The notes: a model not told the origin generated them from the letters alone. A stretch of 64,000 nucleotides of DNA from CAXXHQ01 sp963665265 (GCA_963665265.2 OY762224.2:3906001-3970000), one strand, 5' to 3'; shown: positions 37,387 to 45,727, numbered from the stretch's first letter. Numbers and translations are program-made.

Positions 37387-37418
37387 CAATTTTCCTTTGA
37401 CCGTGACGCGTCCCCTCG

Positions 37419-38411
37419 CTACATGTGCAATTCGACGACGTCCTTGTCCTGCAAAACGTAATCTGCTTTGACAGGCGTGCCGTCGTGAACGGCGCTCCCC
37501 CAAACGCGAGCGAATTTTAATCGCTCGATAAAATCCTTGTGGACCAATCCGGCCATCTCTTGCAACGTGCTGCCGCGTTTGACGGTGAACGGTCGATCTC
37601 GGTCGGCCTCTTTCGCCGTCGGCAACTTCGTGTAGATGCGAATGACGTCGAGCGATTCGTAAATCGCGCGACGAAGCTCTTCCAGATTGTCACCCCGCGT
37701 ACAGGAAATGACGAACTCCGTAAAGTCCGTCGGCAGCAATTCGTGCAACAATTCCAAACGCTCGGCGGCGTCGGAAGCGTCGATCTTGTTCGGAACGAAA
37801 AACGTCTTCGTGTAGGACAAACCGACGTCGTTCTCGTCGAGATACGAACTGGAGGCCAAACGAGTGCGTCCCGACTTGAGTCGTTCGAGCACGGCTTGGC
37901 ATTGCTCGATGCCGTCGTCGCTGTCGAGATCGACGAGGAGCAAAGCGAGATCGGCCGCGCGAATCAAACCGTACAAATTCAAGTCGAAATAGTCGGGCGT
38001 GATCGGCGGCGTATCGATCAATTGTACCGTCACATCCTCAAACTTCATCATGGCCGGGAAAGGCGCAGTCGTCGTAAACGGATAAGGCGCGACAGCCGGC
38101 GAAGCGTTGGTCAGACTGGCGACCAACTGGCTCTTGCCGGCGTTGGGGCCGCCGAGGACGATCGCCGTCCCCGCCCCCTGGCGAGGAATCCGCAGACCTT
38201 TTTTCTTCCCCGTCCCGCTCTTTTCCGACGTCGCCTCTTTTTTCGCTTCGCTAATCTTCGTTTTTAACTCGGCCTGAAGATGATCGGTTCCCTTATGCTT
38301 GGGAATCTCCTGAAGCATTTTCTGCAAACACCTCAACTCTTCTTCCGCCGTCGTCGCTCGACGGTATTCTTCTTCGGCCTTCAGGTATTGTTGGGTCAGA
38401 TTGGCGGGCAT
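37419..38411 (-). CDS. DRG/Obg-family GTPase with TGS domain
   Basis: 330 residues. N-terminal helical hairpin (LTQQYLKAEEEYRRATTAEEELRCLQKML), G domain with Walker A GGPNAGKSQLVASLTNA, switch II LIDTPPITPDYFD (DTPP replaces the usual DTPG), and NKID. A C-terminal TGS domain (IRIYTKLP ... FTVKRGSTLQEMAGLVHKDF ... VWGSAVHDGTPVKADYVLQDKDVVELH) is as in DRG proteins. Such GTPases act on ribosomes or translation factors. ATG at 38411 gives a family-like N-terminus; no clear Shine-Dalgarno site precedes it. It is the first gene of a likely GTPase-polX operon. Confidence 0.9.
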   Translation of the reverse strand: MPANLTQQYLKAEEEYRRATTAEEELRCLQKMLQEIPKHKGTDHLQAELKTKISEAKKEATSEKSGTGKKKGLRIPRQGAGTAIVLGGPNAGKSQLVASLTNASPAVAPYPFTTTAPFPAMMKFEDVTVQLIDTPPITPDYFDLNLYGLIRAADLALLLVDLDSDDGIEQCQAVLERLKSGRTRLASSSYLDENDVGLSYTKTFFVPNKIDASDAAERLELLHELLPTDFTEFVISCTRGDNLEELRRAIYESLDVIRIYTKLPTAKEADRDRPFTVKRGSTLQEMAGLVHKDFIERLKFARVWGSAVHDGTPVKADYVLQDKDVVELHM

Positions 38412-38669
38412 AGGGAAGCATTCGACGGCTATTGCCGAAGCGTCTTGAAGAATGAATGTAAACATCGCAACCGCAATGGGTTGCAACGCAGGAAGGCAGC
38501 AACGGTTCGGAGTCTAATGTAGCCGATTTCCGCTCGAACGGCTAGCCGCCGAAAAAGGCCGGGAAAACCGCCATTTTCATCGAATATCGGGCATAAAGCC
38601 GCCTCCGGAACCGCCGAAATGACCTAGACTTAAGCGGACGAGAATTCTCACTCTCTTGGAACGTCGGAC

Positions 38670-38828
38670 ATGATCCACGCCGTCGGAAGCTTCATCGAAC
38701 ATTACGCCAACCAATTCCTTCGCTTCTGCGAACGGATGGAGCCTCAGCACTGGGGCCTCGTCCTCATCGGAATGGTCCTCTTCGGCTTCTTCTGCATGCG
38801 CGGCTTCGGCTCAAGGTCGAACTACTAA
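38670..38828 (+). CDS. Small membrane protein, 52 residues
   Basis: A 52-codon frame from ATG 38670 to TAA 38828. It has an amphipathic N-terminal half (FIEHYANQFLRFCERMEPQHW), one membrane helix (LVLIGMVLFGFFCM) and a basic tail (RGFGSRSNY). The E-R-M-E-P-Q-H-W followed by a helix ending C-M-R-G-F-G-S-R resembles small planctomycete membrane proteins as I recall them. TTGGAACG lies upstream as a possible ribosome-binding site. No function known. Confidence 0.6.
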   Translation: MIHAVGSFIEHYANQFLRFCERMEPQHWGLVLIGMVLFGFFCMRGFGSRSNY

Positions 38829-38945
38829 GAACGGCAGTCCTACAAGGTGCTGATTCCAGGACATATATGATTCAACAGTCCCAAAGGACATCTAATCTGC
38901 TTCTCCCCACCTCTAAAGTATGCCCCGGTTGTTCGTCGTGTAAGC

Positions 38946-39935
38946 CTATTCAGTTGTCTCTTTAACTGATAATGTTTTTTTCGACGATGCAATAAGGCTT
39001 CGTTCTGCGGCATTTCTTTCCACATTCTTCCATGAAATCGACTTGAACCTATGCATAAGATTTCTTCGACGCCCAGGATTTATCCACGCTACAAATTCAA
39101 TCCGCCCACGAATCTGCCCCTTCGTAAAATAGGGACCGTCAAACTCGCCATTCTTCGCAAGTTTTCTTGCATCTTCGAGCTGTCGCTCCAGTTCCCGAAT
39201 ATATGCGCGAGAAGCATCGGGATGACCTCGTTTAATCCGAAGTTTGGTGATTAATTTCTCGTCTTTTAAATACCCAGAATCACGTTTTGCATCTTTTTCA
39301 TAAAAGCCATGTTCTTCCAATACACTATGCACTAAACCGGGAATACCACTGGAAGCAAAATCAAAATTGCCGGATATAGCAATATCATCCACATATCTTG
39401 TATAAACCAATTCTGCCTTTTCACAGGCCTGGCCAATTCTCAAGTCGATTGGTTGCAATATTTGATCGGCAAGTATCGGACTTGTAATCAAACCCAGCGC
39501 AAGGTGATAATCGTGCGTACAAACCTTCGTGCAAATCCTTGCGACATCAGGGGCGCATTCAAACTTATCGCAAAAAAGCCGATATACTCGCCGATGACCA
39601 ATCGACGGATAAAAATTAGAAATATCTGTCGTAAAAACAAAAGTCGATTTTAGATGAGGCGCAACGTTTGTCTTGACATGACGCCCCTGCACGCCTCCAT
39701 GACTGTATCTCGAAATCGATAGCCGCGGCAAGAGAACGCTACGAAGCAGGCAAGTCTGGATACGACGAAGGGGACCAGTAACATTCAATACTTGACGAAT
39801 CTTGTTGGGTTTTGCCGGATCAAAGAGCTGAAGTTTTTGACACCAACGCGCTGGAGATTCTGCGATGGCGTCTAACTTTCTTTCGGTAACACCCAAGTGA
39901 ACAGCCAAATGTTTCAGTTGCCGGATACGGAGCAT
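38946..39935 (-). CDS. Retron-type reverse transcriptase
   Basis: 329-residue RNA-directed DNA polymerase covering motifs 1-7: RRIQTCLLRSVL, GGVQGRHVKTNVAPH, FVFTTDISNFYPSIG (catalytic Asp), LGLITSPILADQIL, and YTRYVDDIAISG with the catalytic YVDD at residues 181-184. The thumb region reads LITKLRIKRGHPDASRAYIRELERQL, then GQIRGRIEFVAWINP. N90-V-A-P-H94 corresponds to the retron NAxxH motif and I-T-K to the VTG motif, both degenerate; the R-G-R-I-x-x-V-A-x-x-N-P segment is typical of retrons. No maturase or endonuclease domain is present. ATG at 39935 overlaps the upstream XRE gene by 22 bp. A+T-richer than the flanks, suggesting acquisition. Expected job: to copy the upstream ncRNA into msDNA. 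Confidence 0.88.
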   Translation of the reverse strand: MLRIRQLKHLAVHLGVTERKLDAIAESPARWCQKLQLFDPAKPNKIRQVLNVTGPLRRIQTCLLRSVLLPRLSISRYSHGGVQGRHVKTNVAPHLKSTFVFTTDISNFYPSIGHRRVYRLFCDKFECAPDVARICTKVCTHDYHLALGLITSPILADQILQPIDLRIGQACEKAELVYTRYVDDIAISGNFDFASSGIPGLVHSVLEEHGFYEKDAKRDSGYLKDEKLITKLRIKRGHPDASRAYIRELERQLEDARKLAKNGEFDGPYFTKGQIRGRIEFVAWINPGRRRNLMHRFKSISWKNVERNAAERSLIASSKKTLSVKETTE

Positions 39936-40252
39936 ACCCCTGAAGTACTCCCATCATCTTTTGAAGCAATGCGACCCAACTGTTCACGCCATGCCTTTGC
40001 CAATTCCATCATCGGTCGACGTAAGGAAATCGGCAACTTCTTGACATCGCCATATAGACACCAAGCAAGAACATGTAAATCAACCTCCCAAATCTGTTGA
40101 TACTTCTCAACTAGCTCCGGCGACGGTGTCGCTTTGTCGTTTTCCACGTTGCAAAGATGAACGTACGAAATTCCCAACCGCTCTGCAGCCGCACGCTGTG
40201 TCAACCCAAGCTTTTCGCGTAAATGCCTTGCAGTTTTTCCTAAACGTATCAT
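39914..40252 (-). CDS. XRE-family helix-turn-helix regulator in retron-like operon
   Basis: 112 residues. Residues ~5-60 form a Cro/C1-type HTH: LGKTARHLREKLGLTQRAAAERLGISYVHLCNVENDKATPSPELV. A further ~50-residue helical part follows (DLHVLAWCLYGDVKKLPISLRRPMMELAKAWREQLGRI). Its stop lies 22 bp inside the reverse transcriptase gene, so the two are translationally coupled. HTH proteins accompany some known retron types, where they may regulate the operon or serve as accessory or toxin-controlling factors; which applies here is unknown. ATG at 40252. Confidence 0.85.
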   Translation of the reverse strand: MIRLGKTARHLREKLGLTQRAAAERLGISYVHLCNVENDKATPSPELVEKYQQIWEVDLHVLAWCLYGDVKKLPISLRRPMMELAKAWREQLGRIASKDDGSTSGVCSVSGN

Positions 40253-40290
40253 TTATGGATCCAGCCAGTTATTGTTGGTTTTGGGAAGTC

Positions 40291-40524
40291 TTAGCTACTA
40301 TATCCAGAAATCAGCAAAGCAGCCTGGGCTGTAAGCGACTTAACCGTATCAACGGCAACCGGCTCACTGCCATAGAGGCACTCGGCAACTTCTTTCTCCA
40401 GTGAATCTAAGACTTCCCACGTGGTCGCGCCCGGGTCGTCACAAACTCGAAGGGCATTCCAAAATTGGATAACCCATTCAAGACTCTGCAATTCGACGGG
40501 CGACAATTCAGCTTTACAAATCAT
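40291..40524 (-). CDS. Small unknown protein of retron-like operon (77 aa)
   Basis: 77 residues, acidic, helical: MICKAELSPVELQSLEWVIQ, then DDPGATTWEVLDSLEKEVAECL and VDTVKSLTAQAALLISG. An excellent ribosome-binding site (AAGGAG, 7 bases before ATG 40524) lies inside the 3' end of the cysteine-rich gene upstream, which it overlaps by 11 bp. XRE follows 38 bp later. No family recognised. Its place in the operon makes it a candidate effector, antitoxin or adaptor (inference). Confidence 0.65.
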   Translation of the reverse strand: MICKAELSPVELQSLEWVIQFWNALRVCDDPGATTWEVLDSLEKEVAECLYGSEPVAVDTVKSLTAQAALLISGYSS

Positions 40525-40780
40525 AAATTTCTCCTTGATAAGCGGCCAAAGGCTCGAGCGCATCCCACTTTGGGATGCCGCCAACCTTAACCACTGCCAT
40601 GCAAGGACCAGTACACGGGCAAGTGCTAGAACACTGCTCGTATCCAGTAGACGCCAGACCACATTGCTGGGCAGGACATCTCATGGCAGACCGCACCGAC
40701 TGGCACACATCAACCAGGCATGCTGTCGGGAAAATCGGCGGCACCATTGGTGCCGTTTCAGGCCCCGAAGGGCAACGCAT
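40514..40780 (-). CDS. Cysteine-rich small protein, first gene of retron-like operon (88 aa)
   Basis: 88 residues with eleven cysteines, most between residues 17 and 60 (ACLVDVCQSVRSAMRCPAQQC, then EQCSSTCPCTGPC). It could bind zinc or an iron-sulfur cluster, or be disulfide-rich; there is no signal peptide. ATG at 40780 was chosen; a TTG four codons earlier (40792) is possible. Its stop overlaps the next gene's start, which supports it being translated. No family recognised. Confidence 0.5.
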   Translation of the reverse strand: MRCPSGPETAPMVPPIFPTACLVDVCQSVRSAMRCPAQQCGLASTGYEQCSSTCPCTGPCMAVVKVGGIPKWDALEPLAAYQGEIYDL

Positions 40781-40792
40781 CTCTGCGTGCAA

Positions 40793-41456
40793 GGAGAACT
40801 GAACTGTCGTCAGATATTAAAGCGGCAGTTTAACACCTTGTCAAGACTGCGATTCATCCGTCCTCAGTTTTTCTCAGTCAATCACGCGGTATCTTGACAC
40901 ATCTCTCGATCCTAAACTTATACCAATCCCACTTTGAAACTGCGCGTTTGGCGATTTGTTTTTCGGGGCTTTTTATTGCCGATGCACACGGCATCCTTTT
41001 GCAAAGCACTTTGATCGCGGAACGATTCATGGCAATTCGGGCTCAAAAAAGCCCCGAAAAACAAATAGGATGGGAAAAGGACGGCGAACTTTCTTGGCGT
41101 AAACGCCAAGACTAGGACGGCCTAAAGGCCGAGAAAGGGGCATGAATGCCCCTCAAAAACGAGCCTTGCGTTGATGGTACAGCTTTTCCAATCTGGGCCG
41201 AAAATGCGCAGACGCGGAACTGGAATCCGCATCGCAAGAAAATACACCGCCTTTTACGCAAGCAACCCATCTTGGCAGCAAGATTTACCGAACCGGAAAA
41301 TTCTTCGCAAAAGTTAAAGCGAACCGATTCGGATAGGTCGATAGGAGATTACAGGGGGAAAGGCTCTTTTCGTCAGCACGCCTTTCCATTTGTCGGCCGT
41401 AAACGCAAAACGGCGGACGCTGAATACCGTACGCTTTGACGGCAGGGAGGCCGGTC
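40793..41456. other. Intergenic upstream of retron-like operon and porin gene
   Basis: 664 bp between divergent transcription units. It holds the putative retron ncRNA (40954-41153), a ~160-bp leader between that and the cysteine-rich gene, and the porin 5' region (41154-41456) with AGGGAGG before ATG 41457. Small frames here overlap the hairpins and are not credible genes. Confidence 0.5.
40954..41153 (-). ncRNA. Putative retron msr-msd non-coding RNA
   Basis: On the minus strand, 5' to 3', three tight stem-loops come first: AGGGGCA-UUCA-UGCCCCU (41153-41136), CGGCC-UUUA-GGCCG (41131-41118) and CUUGGCG-UUUA-CGCCAAG (41110-41093). Then, after ~27 bases, a long hairpin follows. Its outer stem is a perfect 21-bp inverted repeat (41046-41066 with 40954-40974), extended by ATTGCC/GGCAAT (40975-40980, 41031-41036) with an internal small stem GATGC/GCATC. 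Short U-rich-loop hairpins followed by one long hairpin, upstream of and on the same strand as a retron-type RT, is the msr-msd layout. A weak candidate for the closing a1/a2 pair is CTGCGC at 40940-40945 with GCGCAG at 41206-41211. The exact ends and branching G are not determined. Confidence 0.6.
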
Positions 41457-43217
41457 ATGGGCAATACGCTTAGTTTTCTTTTCGTCGCTTGTCTTCTTTC
41501 CGGGAACGGTGACGCGGGCTTCGCCTCGGCTTCCGATCAAACGCCGCAGGTTCAGGCCGCCTCAGCCGCAATAAATCAACCAAATCTTGCATCGCCGGTA
41601 AGCTACGTCGACGACTACCGCAAAGCGCCGACCGACGAAGGTTACGCCGTCATCGATTCCGTTAGCGGTCTGCAAGCCCTCGGTCAATCCGCCGCGACGA
41701 CGAAAAAAGTCGCCGCTCCGACCTCGCCCCGAATCGCCTTCTCGAACGACGGTCGGTTGATCGCCTCGGCCCCGCAAAAGAATCCTTTCGTCGATGAAGA
41801 GCCGACGAGCGCGACCAACGGCCCGGCCGGCACGGCCACGGCCGCCGATTCGCCCGCTAAAACGACCGTCAAACAACTGCCGCAACCTCGCGGACAAGTT
41901 TTCCAAGCTCCGCCGACGCCCGCTCAAACGCCGCAGACGCCCGAAGCCGCAATTCATAATTCCGCTCCTCAGAACCGCATTACGCAAGACGCGAACGGAT
42001 ATTTTACCGCCCCGAACGGCGCAACCGCGCCGGCCGCCGCTCCCGCCGTCCCCGAAAACAACGCCGCATTTGCCGCCGGCGATCTGAGCTACGAACCAAG
42101 CTGCGACGCCGAACGTTGCAAAGCCGCTGAAAAGCTTTGCGCCTTTCGGCAATATCTCGGCGACGTCACTTACGAAGGCTGGTTCGACCAAGGAGCGTCA
42201 ATCAACTCGCTTAGCCCTCGTGACCGTTCCAACGGTCCCGTCGGTTTCTGCGATCGCTCGAACGATTTCCAACTTAACCAAGCCTATCTGCGTCTGAAAC
42301 GCGCGGTCGACCAAGATAGCGGCTGCTGGAGCGTCGGCGGCCAAATCGATTTCCTCTACGGCACGGACCAAATTTACACTTCTGCCCGAGGTCTAGAGAC
42401 GAACGGCGACCTCTCGCCGAAGTGGAACGCTCAACAATACGGCCTGTCGATGCCGCAGATGTATATGGAAGTATTTACTCCTTGGCTCGAAGGAATGGAT
42501 TTCAAACTAGGGCACTTTTACACGATTCTCGGCTATGAAACGCCGACCGCTCCCGACAATTTCTTCTACAGTCATTCGTACGCCATGCAATACGCCGAGC
42601 CGTTCACCCATACCGGGTTCATCGGCGCCAAAAAGTTCGGCGATTTCACCGTGCAGGCGGGCATGACTCGAGGCTGGGACAATTGGGAAGACAACAATAA
42701 CGATTTCGCCTTCATCGGCGGCGTTTCCTGGGCCAGCGACGACCAACGCACCAGCTTGGCCTTTTCCTTCCATTCCGGCCGCGAACAAGACGAACCGCCT
42801 TCGAACACCTCGATTCGCAACGTCTATAGCATCGTCTTCCAGCAAAAGATCGGCCAAGGTTGGCAATACGTTCTTCAGCACGACTTGGGCACTGACCAAT
42901 ACGCCGCTTCCGACGGAACCGACGCCCGCTGGTACGGCCTAAATCAATATCTCTACTACACGATTAACGAACGTTGGAAAACGGGCATCCGCGCCGAGTG
43001 GTTCCGCGACGAAGACGGCGTTCGAGTCGCCCACGCCACGCAAGGGGGCGACTACTACGAGCTGACCTACGGCGTCAATTGGACCCCGACCGAGCGAATC
43101 ATGGTCCGGCCGGAAGTCCGCTACGATTGGGTCGGAACGCCGAATCTTCTCCCCTACGGCGACGGCACGCGTTCATCCCAAGTGCTGGTCAACTGCGACT
43201 TGATCGTGCGGTTTTAA
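41457..43217 (+). CDS. BBP2/OmpL-like outer-membrane porin
   Basis: 586 residues. Signal peptide (NTLSFLFVACLLSGNGDAGFASA), a ~200-residue Pro/Ala/Thr-rich periplasmic linker, then a beta-barrel matching the putative beta-barrel porin-2 family of planctomycetes: TYEGWFDQGASINSLSPRDRSNG, FQLNQAYLRLKRAVD, GGQIDFLYGTD, GLSMPQMYMEVFTPWLEGMDFKLGHF, FYSHSYAMQYAEPFTHTGFIG. It ends NCDLIVRF, with the terminal Phe of outer-membrane proteins. ATG at 41457 with AGGGAGG upstream. Probably general uptake of small solutes across the outer membrane. A strong terminator follows. Confidence 0.88.
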   Translation: MGNTLSFLFVACLLSGNGDAGFASASDQTPQVQAASAAINQPNLASPVSYVDDYRKAPTDEGYAVIDSVSGLQALGQSAATTKKVAAPTSPRIAFSNDGRLIASAPQKNPFVDEEPTSATNGPAGTATAADSPAKTTVKQLPQPRGQVFQAPPTPAQTPQTPEAAIHNSAPQNRITQDANGYFTAPNGATAPAAAPAVPENNAAFAAGDLSYEPSCDAERCKAAEKLCAFRQYLGDVTYEGWFDQGASINSLSPRDRSNGPVGFCDRSNDFQLNQAYLRLKRAVDQDSGCWSVGGQIDFLYGTDQIYTSARGLETNGDLSPKWNAQQYGLSMPQMYMEVFTPWLEGMDFKLGHFYTILGYETPTAPDNFFYSHSYAMQYAEPFTHTGFIGAKKFGDFTVQAGMTRGWDNWEDNNNDFAFIGGVSWASDDQRTSLAFSFHSGREQDEPPSNTSIRNVYSIVFQQKIGQGWQYVLQHDLGTDQYAASDGTDARWYGLNQYLYYTINERWKTGIRAEWFRDEDGVRVAHATQGGDYYELTYGVNWTPTERIMVRPEVRYDWVGTPNLLPYGDGTRSSQVLVNCDLIVRF

Positions 43218-43245
43218 CCTGCCAACCTAATTTAATAAGAACTCC

Positions 43246-43284
43246 AAAGGCTCGTGCGGCTTTAAGCAAGCCGGACGAGCTTTT
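43246..43284 (+). terminator. Terminator of the porin gene
   Basis: A stem of 17-base arms (43246-43262 and 43268-43284), with two or three mismatches around TAAGC; the second arm ends in TTTT. It lies 29 bp after the porin stop codon. Confidence 0.75.
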
Positions 43285-43492
43285 ATCTATTCTGCGCCTT
43301 TCGCCGCCGCATGCGCGTCTTGCTAGCGCGGCAAAGGCGACGAAAAAACGTCGCCTCTTCCTCGCCTTCCGCTCTTGCGATCTGGCGATCAATCGCATAG
43401 ATTAGTGACGGTTCCGGCGCTCCGCCTTCCATCGACTGGCGAAGCCCGGAGATGCGCGTCATGGAAGACCCGCTTCATTGCTGGAGAGAAAC

Positions 43493-45676
43493 ATGAAATC
43501 GCCCCGCAGCGCCCGCGTCATGGCCAAGGATCGGCAAGACGCCTCTCACACTTCAACCCTCGCCGACTCGATTTCTCTTTCGATGCTCGGTCAGCCCGTT
43601 CGCAAAGCCATCGCCAAAACTCGGCAATGGTTGCTCGATCAACAAACCTCGGACGGCTCGTGGTGCGCCGAATTGGAAGGCGACACGATCACCGAAAGCG
43701 AAACGATTCTCTTAATGGCCTTCCTCGGTCGCGAAGAGGACGAGACGGCCGTTCAAGCCGCGAAATATATTCTTTCAAAGCAAATGCCCGAAGGGGGCTG
43801 GTCGATGTTCCCCGGCGGCGATTTGGCGATCGACGGAAGCGTGAAGGCCTATTTCGCCTTGAAGCTCACCGGACACGATCCGAGCGCCGAATACATGCAA
43901 CGCGCCCGCAAGGCGATCCTCGAACACGGCGGCGCCGACGCGGTGAACAGCTTCACGCGTTTTTATCTTGCGTTGCTCGATCAAATTCCTTACGAGCAAT
44001 GCCCTGCGGTTCCGCCTGAAGTTATGTTCCTGCCGAAATGGTTCCCCGTCCACCTTTACGCGTTCAGCTCGTGGGCCCGCGCGATGGTCGTCCCCTTGTC
44101 GATCATTTCTGCCTTGCGTCCCAAGCGCGAACTCGATCCGAAACTCGGCATTCGCGAATTATTTCTCCGTGAACCGAAAAATTGGCCCCCTTTGCGTTGC
44201 CCCGGCAAAACCGAAGGAGGATTTTTCAGTTGGGATCACTTCTTCCGCGTCGCCGATTCGGCTTTAAAATTCGTCCAACGTCATCGCCTCTCGCCGCTTC
44301 GCAAGCGGGCGATCGAGTCGGCCAAGAATTGGATGATCAAGCGTTTCGAACGTAGCGACGGCATGGGCGCCATCTATCCGCCGATCGTCTGGAGCGTCAT
44401 CGCCTTGAAGGCGTTGGGCTATGAAGACGAATCGCCCGAACTTCAATACAACTACAAGCAACTCGCCGACCTGCTCCTCCGCGACGAAAACGGCGTCGTG
44501 CGAGTGCAACCGTGCAAGTCGCCCGTTTGGGACACCGCCATCACGCTTCGCGCTTTGGCCGCCGCCGGAACGAGTTCTTCGCATTTGGCCATGCGAAAGG
44601 GCGTCGCCTGGCTGCTCAACAAACAAATTCGCGTCAAAGGCGATTGGTCCGAAACCGTCAACGCCGAACCTGGCGGCTGGGCCTTCGAATACGCCAACGA
44701 CTACTATCCCGATTCCGACGACACGTCGATGGTCCTGATGGCCTTGCGCACCCAATTCGACCGCGCGCAAGAGGAAAACGACTTCCTGCCGCCCGAATTG
44801 CGTGTGGCCGACGAATCGGACGACGGCGACGCCGACGCCGAAACGCTCGTTTCGCTCGACGAAACGGTCCAGGCGATCGATCGCGGCGCCAAGTGGATGC
44901 TCGCCATGCAAAACGGCGACGGCGGCTGGGGCGCCTTCGATAAAAACAACGACCGCGAATTCCTCTGCGCCGTCCCCTTCGCCGATCTCAACGCGATTAT
45001 CGACCCGAGCACGCCCGACTTGACCGCGCGTATCCTGGAATCGCTAGGCCGACTCGGCCGCCGCCAAGGCGATCCCGTCGTCGATCGAACGATCCATTAT
45101 TTACGCCGTGAGCAAGAGGCCGACGGAAGTTGGTTCGGTCGCTGGGGCGTGAATTACGTCTACGGAACGTGGCAAACGATCGTCGGACTTCGCGCCGTCG
45201 GCGTGCCGAGCGACGACCCGGCCGTCGTCGCCGGAGCAAATTGGCTCCTCGCCCATCAGCAGCCGTGCGGCGGTTGGGGCGAAACCGCGAAAAGCTACGC
45301 CCATCCGCATCTGCGAGGGCAGGGGACTCCCACCGCTTCGCAAACCGCCTGGGCGATCATGGGCCTCGTCGCCGCCGGACTCGCTCGACATCCGGCCGTC
45401 ATTCGCGGCGTTCGCTATCTCGAACTCACGCAGCGACAAGACGGAACTTGGGCCGAAACCGAATTCACCGGCACCGGCTTTCCGCAAGTTTACTATTTGA
45501 AATATCACTACTATCCCATATACTTTCCGCTGTTAGCTCTTTCGCAATGGGCGGCCGAAGTCAAGCCGCTTCTCGACGGAGATGAACTCCCGCTCTTCGT
45601 CGATAACGATGACGACGGCGAAGTTGCCGAAGAGACGCATTCCGCTTCGCACGTCACCCTGCGTTTGATCGCCTAA
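43493..45676 (+). CDS. shc: Squalene-hopene cyclase
   Basis: 727 residues. It cyclises squalene to hopene, a membrane sterol analogue. The catalytic DxDD motif is DSDD at 407-410 (YYPDSDDTSMVL). QW repeats recur: QTSDGSWCAELEG, PEGGWSMFPGG, EPGGWAFEY, GDGGWGAFDKNN, EADGSWFGRWGVNYVYGTW, PCGGWGE and QDGTWAE. Length is slightly above the family average, with an acidic insertion (~450-465, DESDDGDADAE) and an acidic tail. ATG at 43493 with GGAGAG upstream. A monotopic membrane enzyme. It is followed within 51 bp by hpnH, and hpnG comes next, forming a hopanoid cluster. Confidence 0.95.
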   Translation: MKSPRSARVMAKDRQDASHTSTLADSISLSMLGQPVRKAIAKTRQWLLDQQTSDGSWCAELEGDTITESETILLMAFLGREEDETAVQAAKYILSKQMPEGGWSMFPGGDLAIDGSVKAYFALKLTGHDPSAEYMQRARKAILEHGGADAVNSFTRFYLALLDQIPYEQCPAVPPEVMFLPKWFPVHLYAFSSWARAMVVPLSIISALRPKRELDPKLGIRELFLREPKNWPPLRCPGKTEGGFFSWDHFFRVADSALKFVQRHRLSPLRKRAIESAKNWMIKRFERSDGMGAIYPPIVWSVIALKALGYEDESPELQYNYKQLADLLLRDENGVVRVQPCKSPVWDTAITLRALAAAGTSSSHLAMRKGVAWLLNKQIRVKGDWSETVNAEPGGWAFEYANDYYPDSDDTSMVLMALRTQFDRAQEENDFLPPELRVADESDDGDADAETLVSLDETVQAIDRGAKWMLAMQNGDGGWGAFDKNNDREFLCAVPFADLNAIIDPSTPDLTARILESLGRLGRRQGDPVVDRTIHYLRREQEADGSWFGRWGVNYVYGTWQTIVGLRAVGVPSDDPAVVAGANWLLAHQQPCGGWGETAKSYAHPHLRGQGTPTASQTAWAIMGLVAAGLARHPAVIRGVRYLELTQRQDGTWAETEFTGTGFPQVYYLKYHYYPIYFPLLALSQWAAEVKPLLDGDELPLFVDNDDDGEVAEETHSASHVTLRLIA

Positions 45677-45727
45677 CATCCTCCCGCCCGTTCACCGACG
45701 CCGCTTCACCCCGGAAGACCGCCCACC

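Noticed and set aside
38946..39935. Reverse transcriptase as part of a group II intron or diversity-generating retroelement
   Set aside because: No maturase/endonuclease domain, no intron domain V-like structure seen around it, and no template/variable repeat pair noticed; the thumb-region motifs and hairpin ncRNA fit retrons better.
41093..41153. The three tandem hairpins as a terminator array of a plus-strand gene
   Set aside because: No plus-strand gene ends there, they lack T-runs, and they lie in order with the long hairpin on the RT strand.
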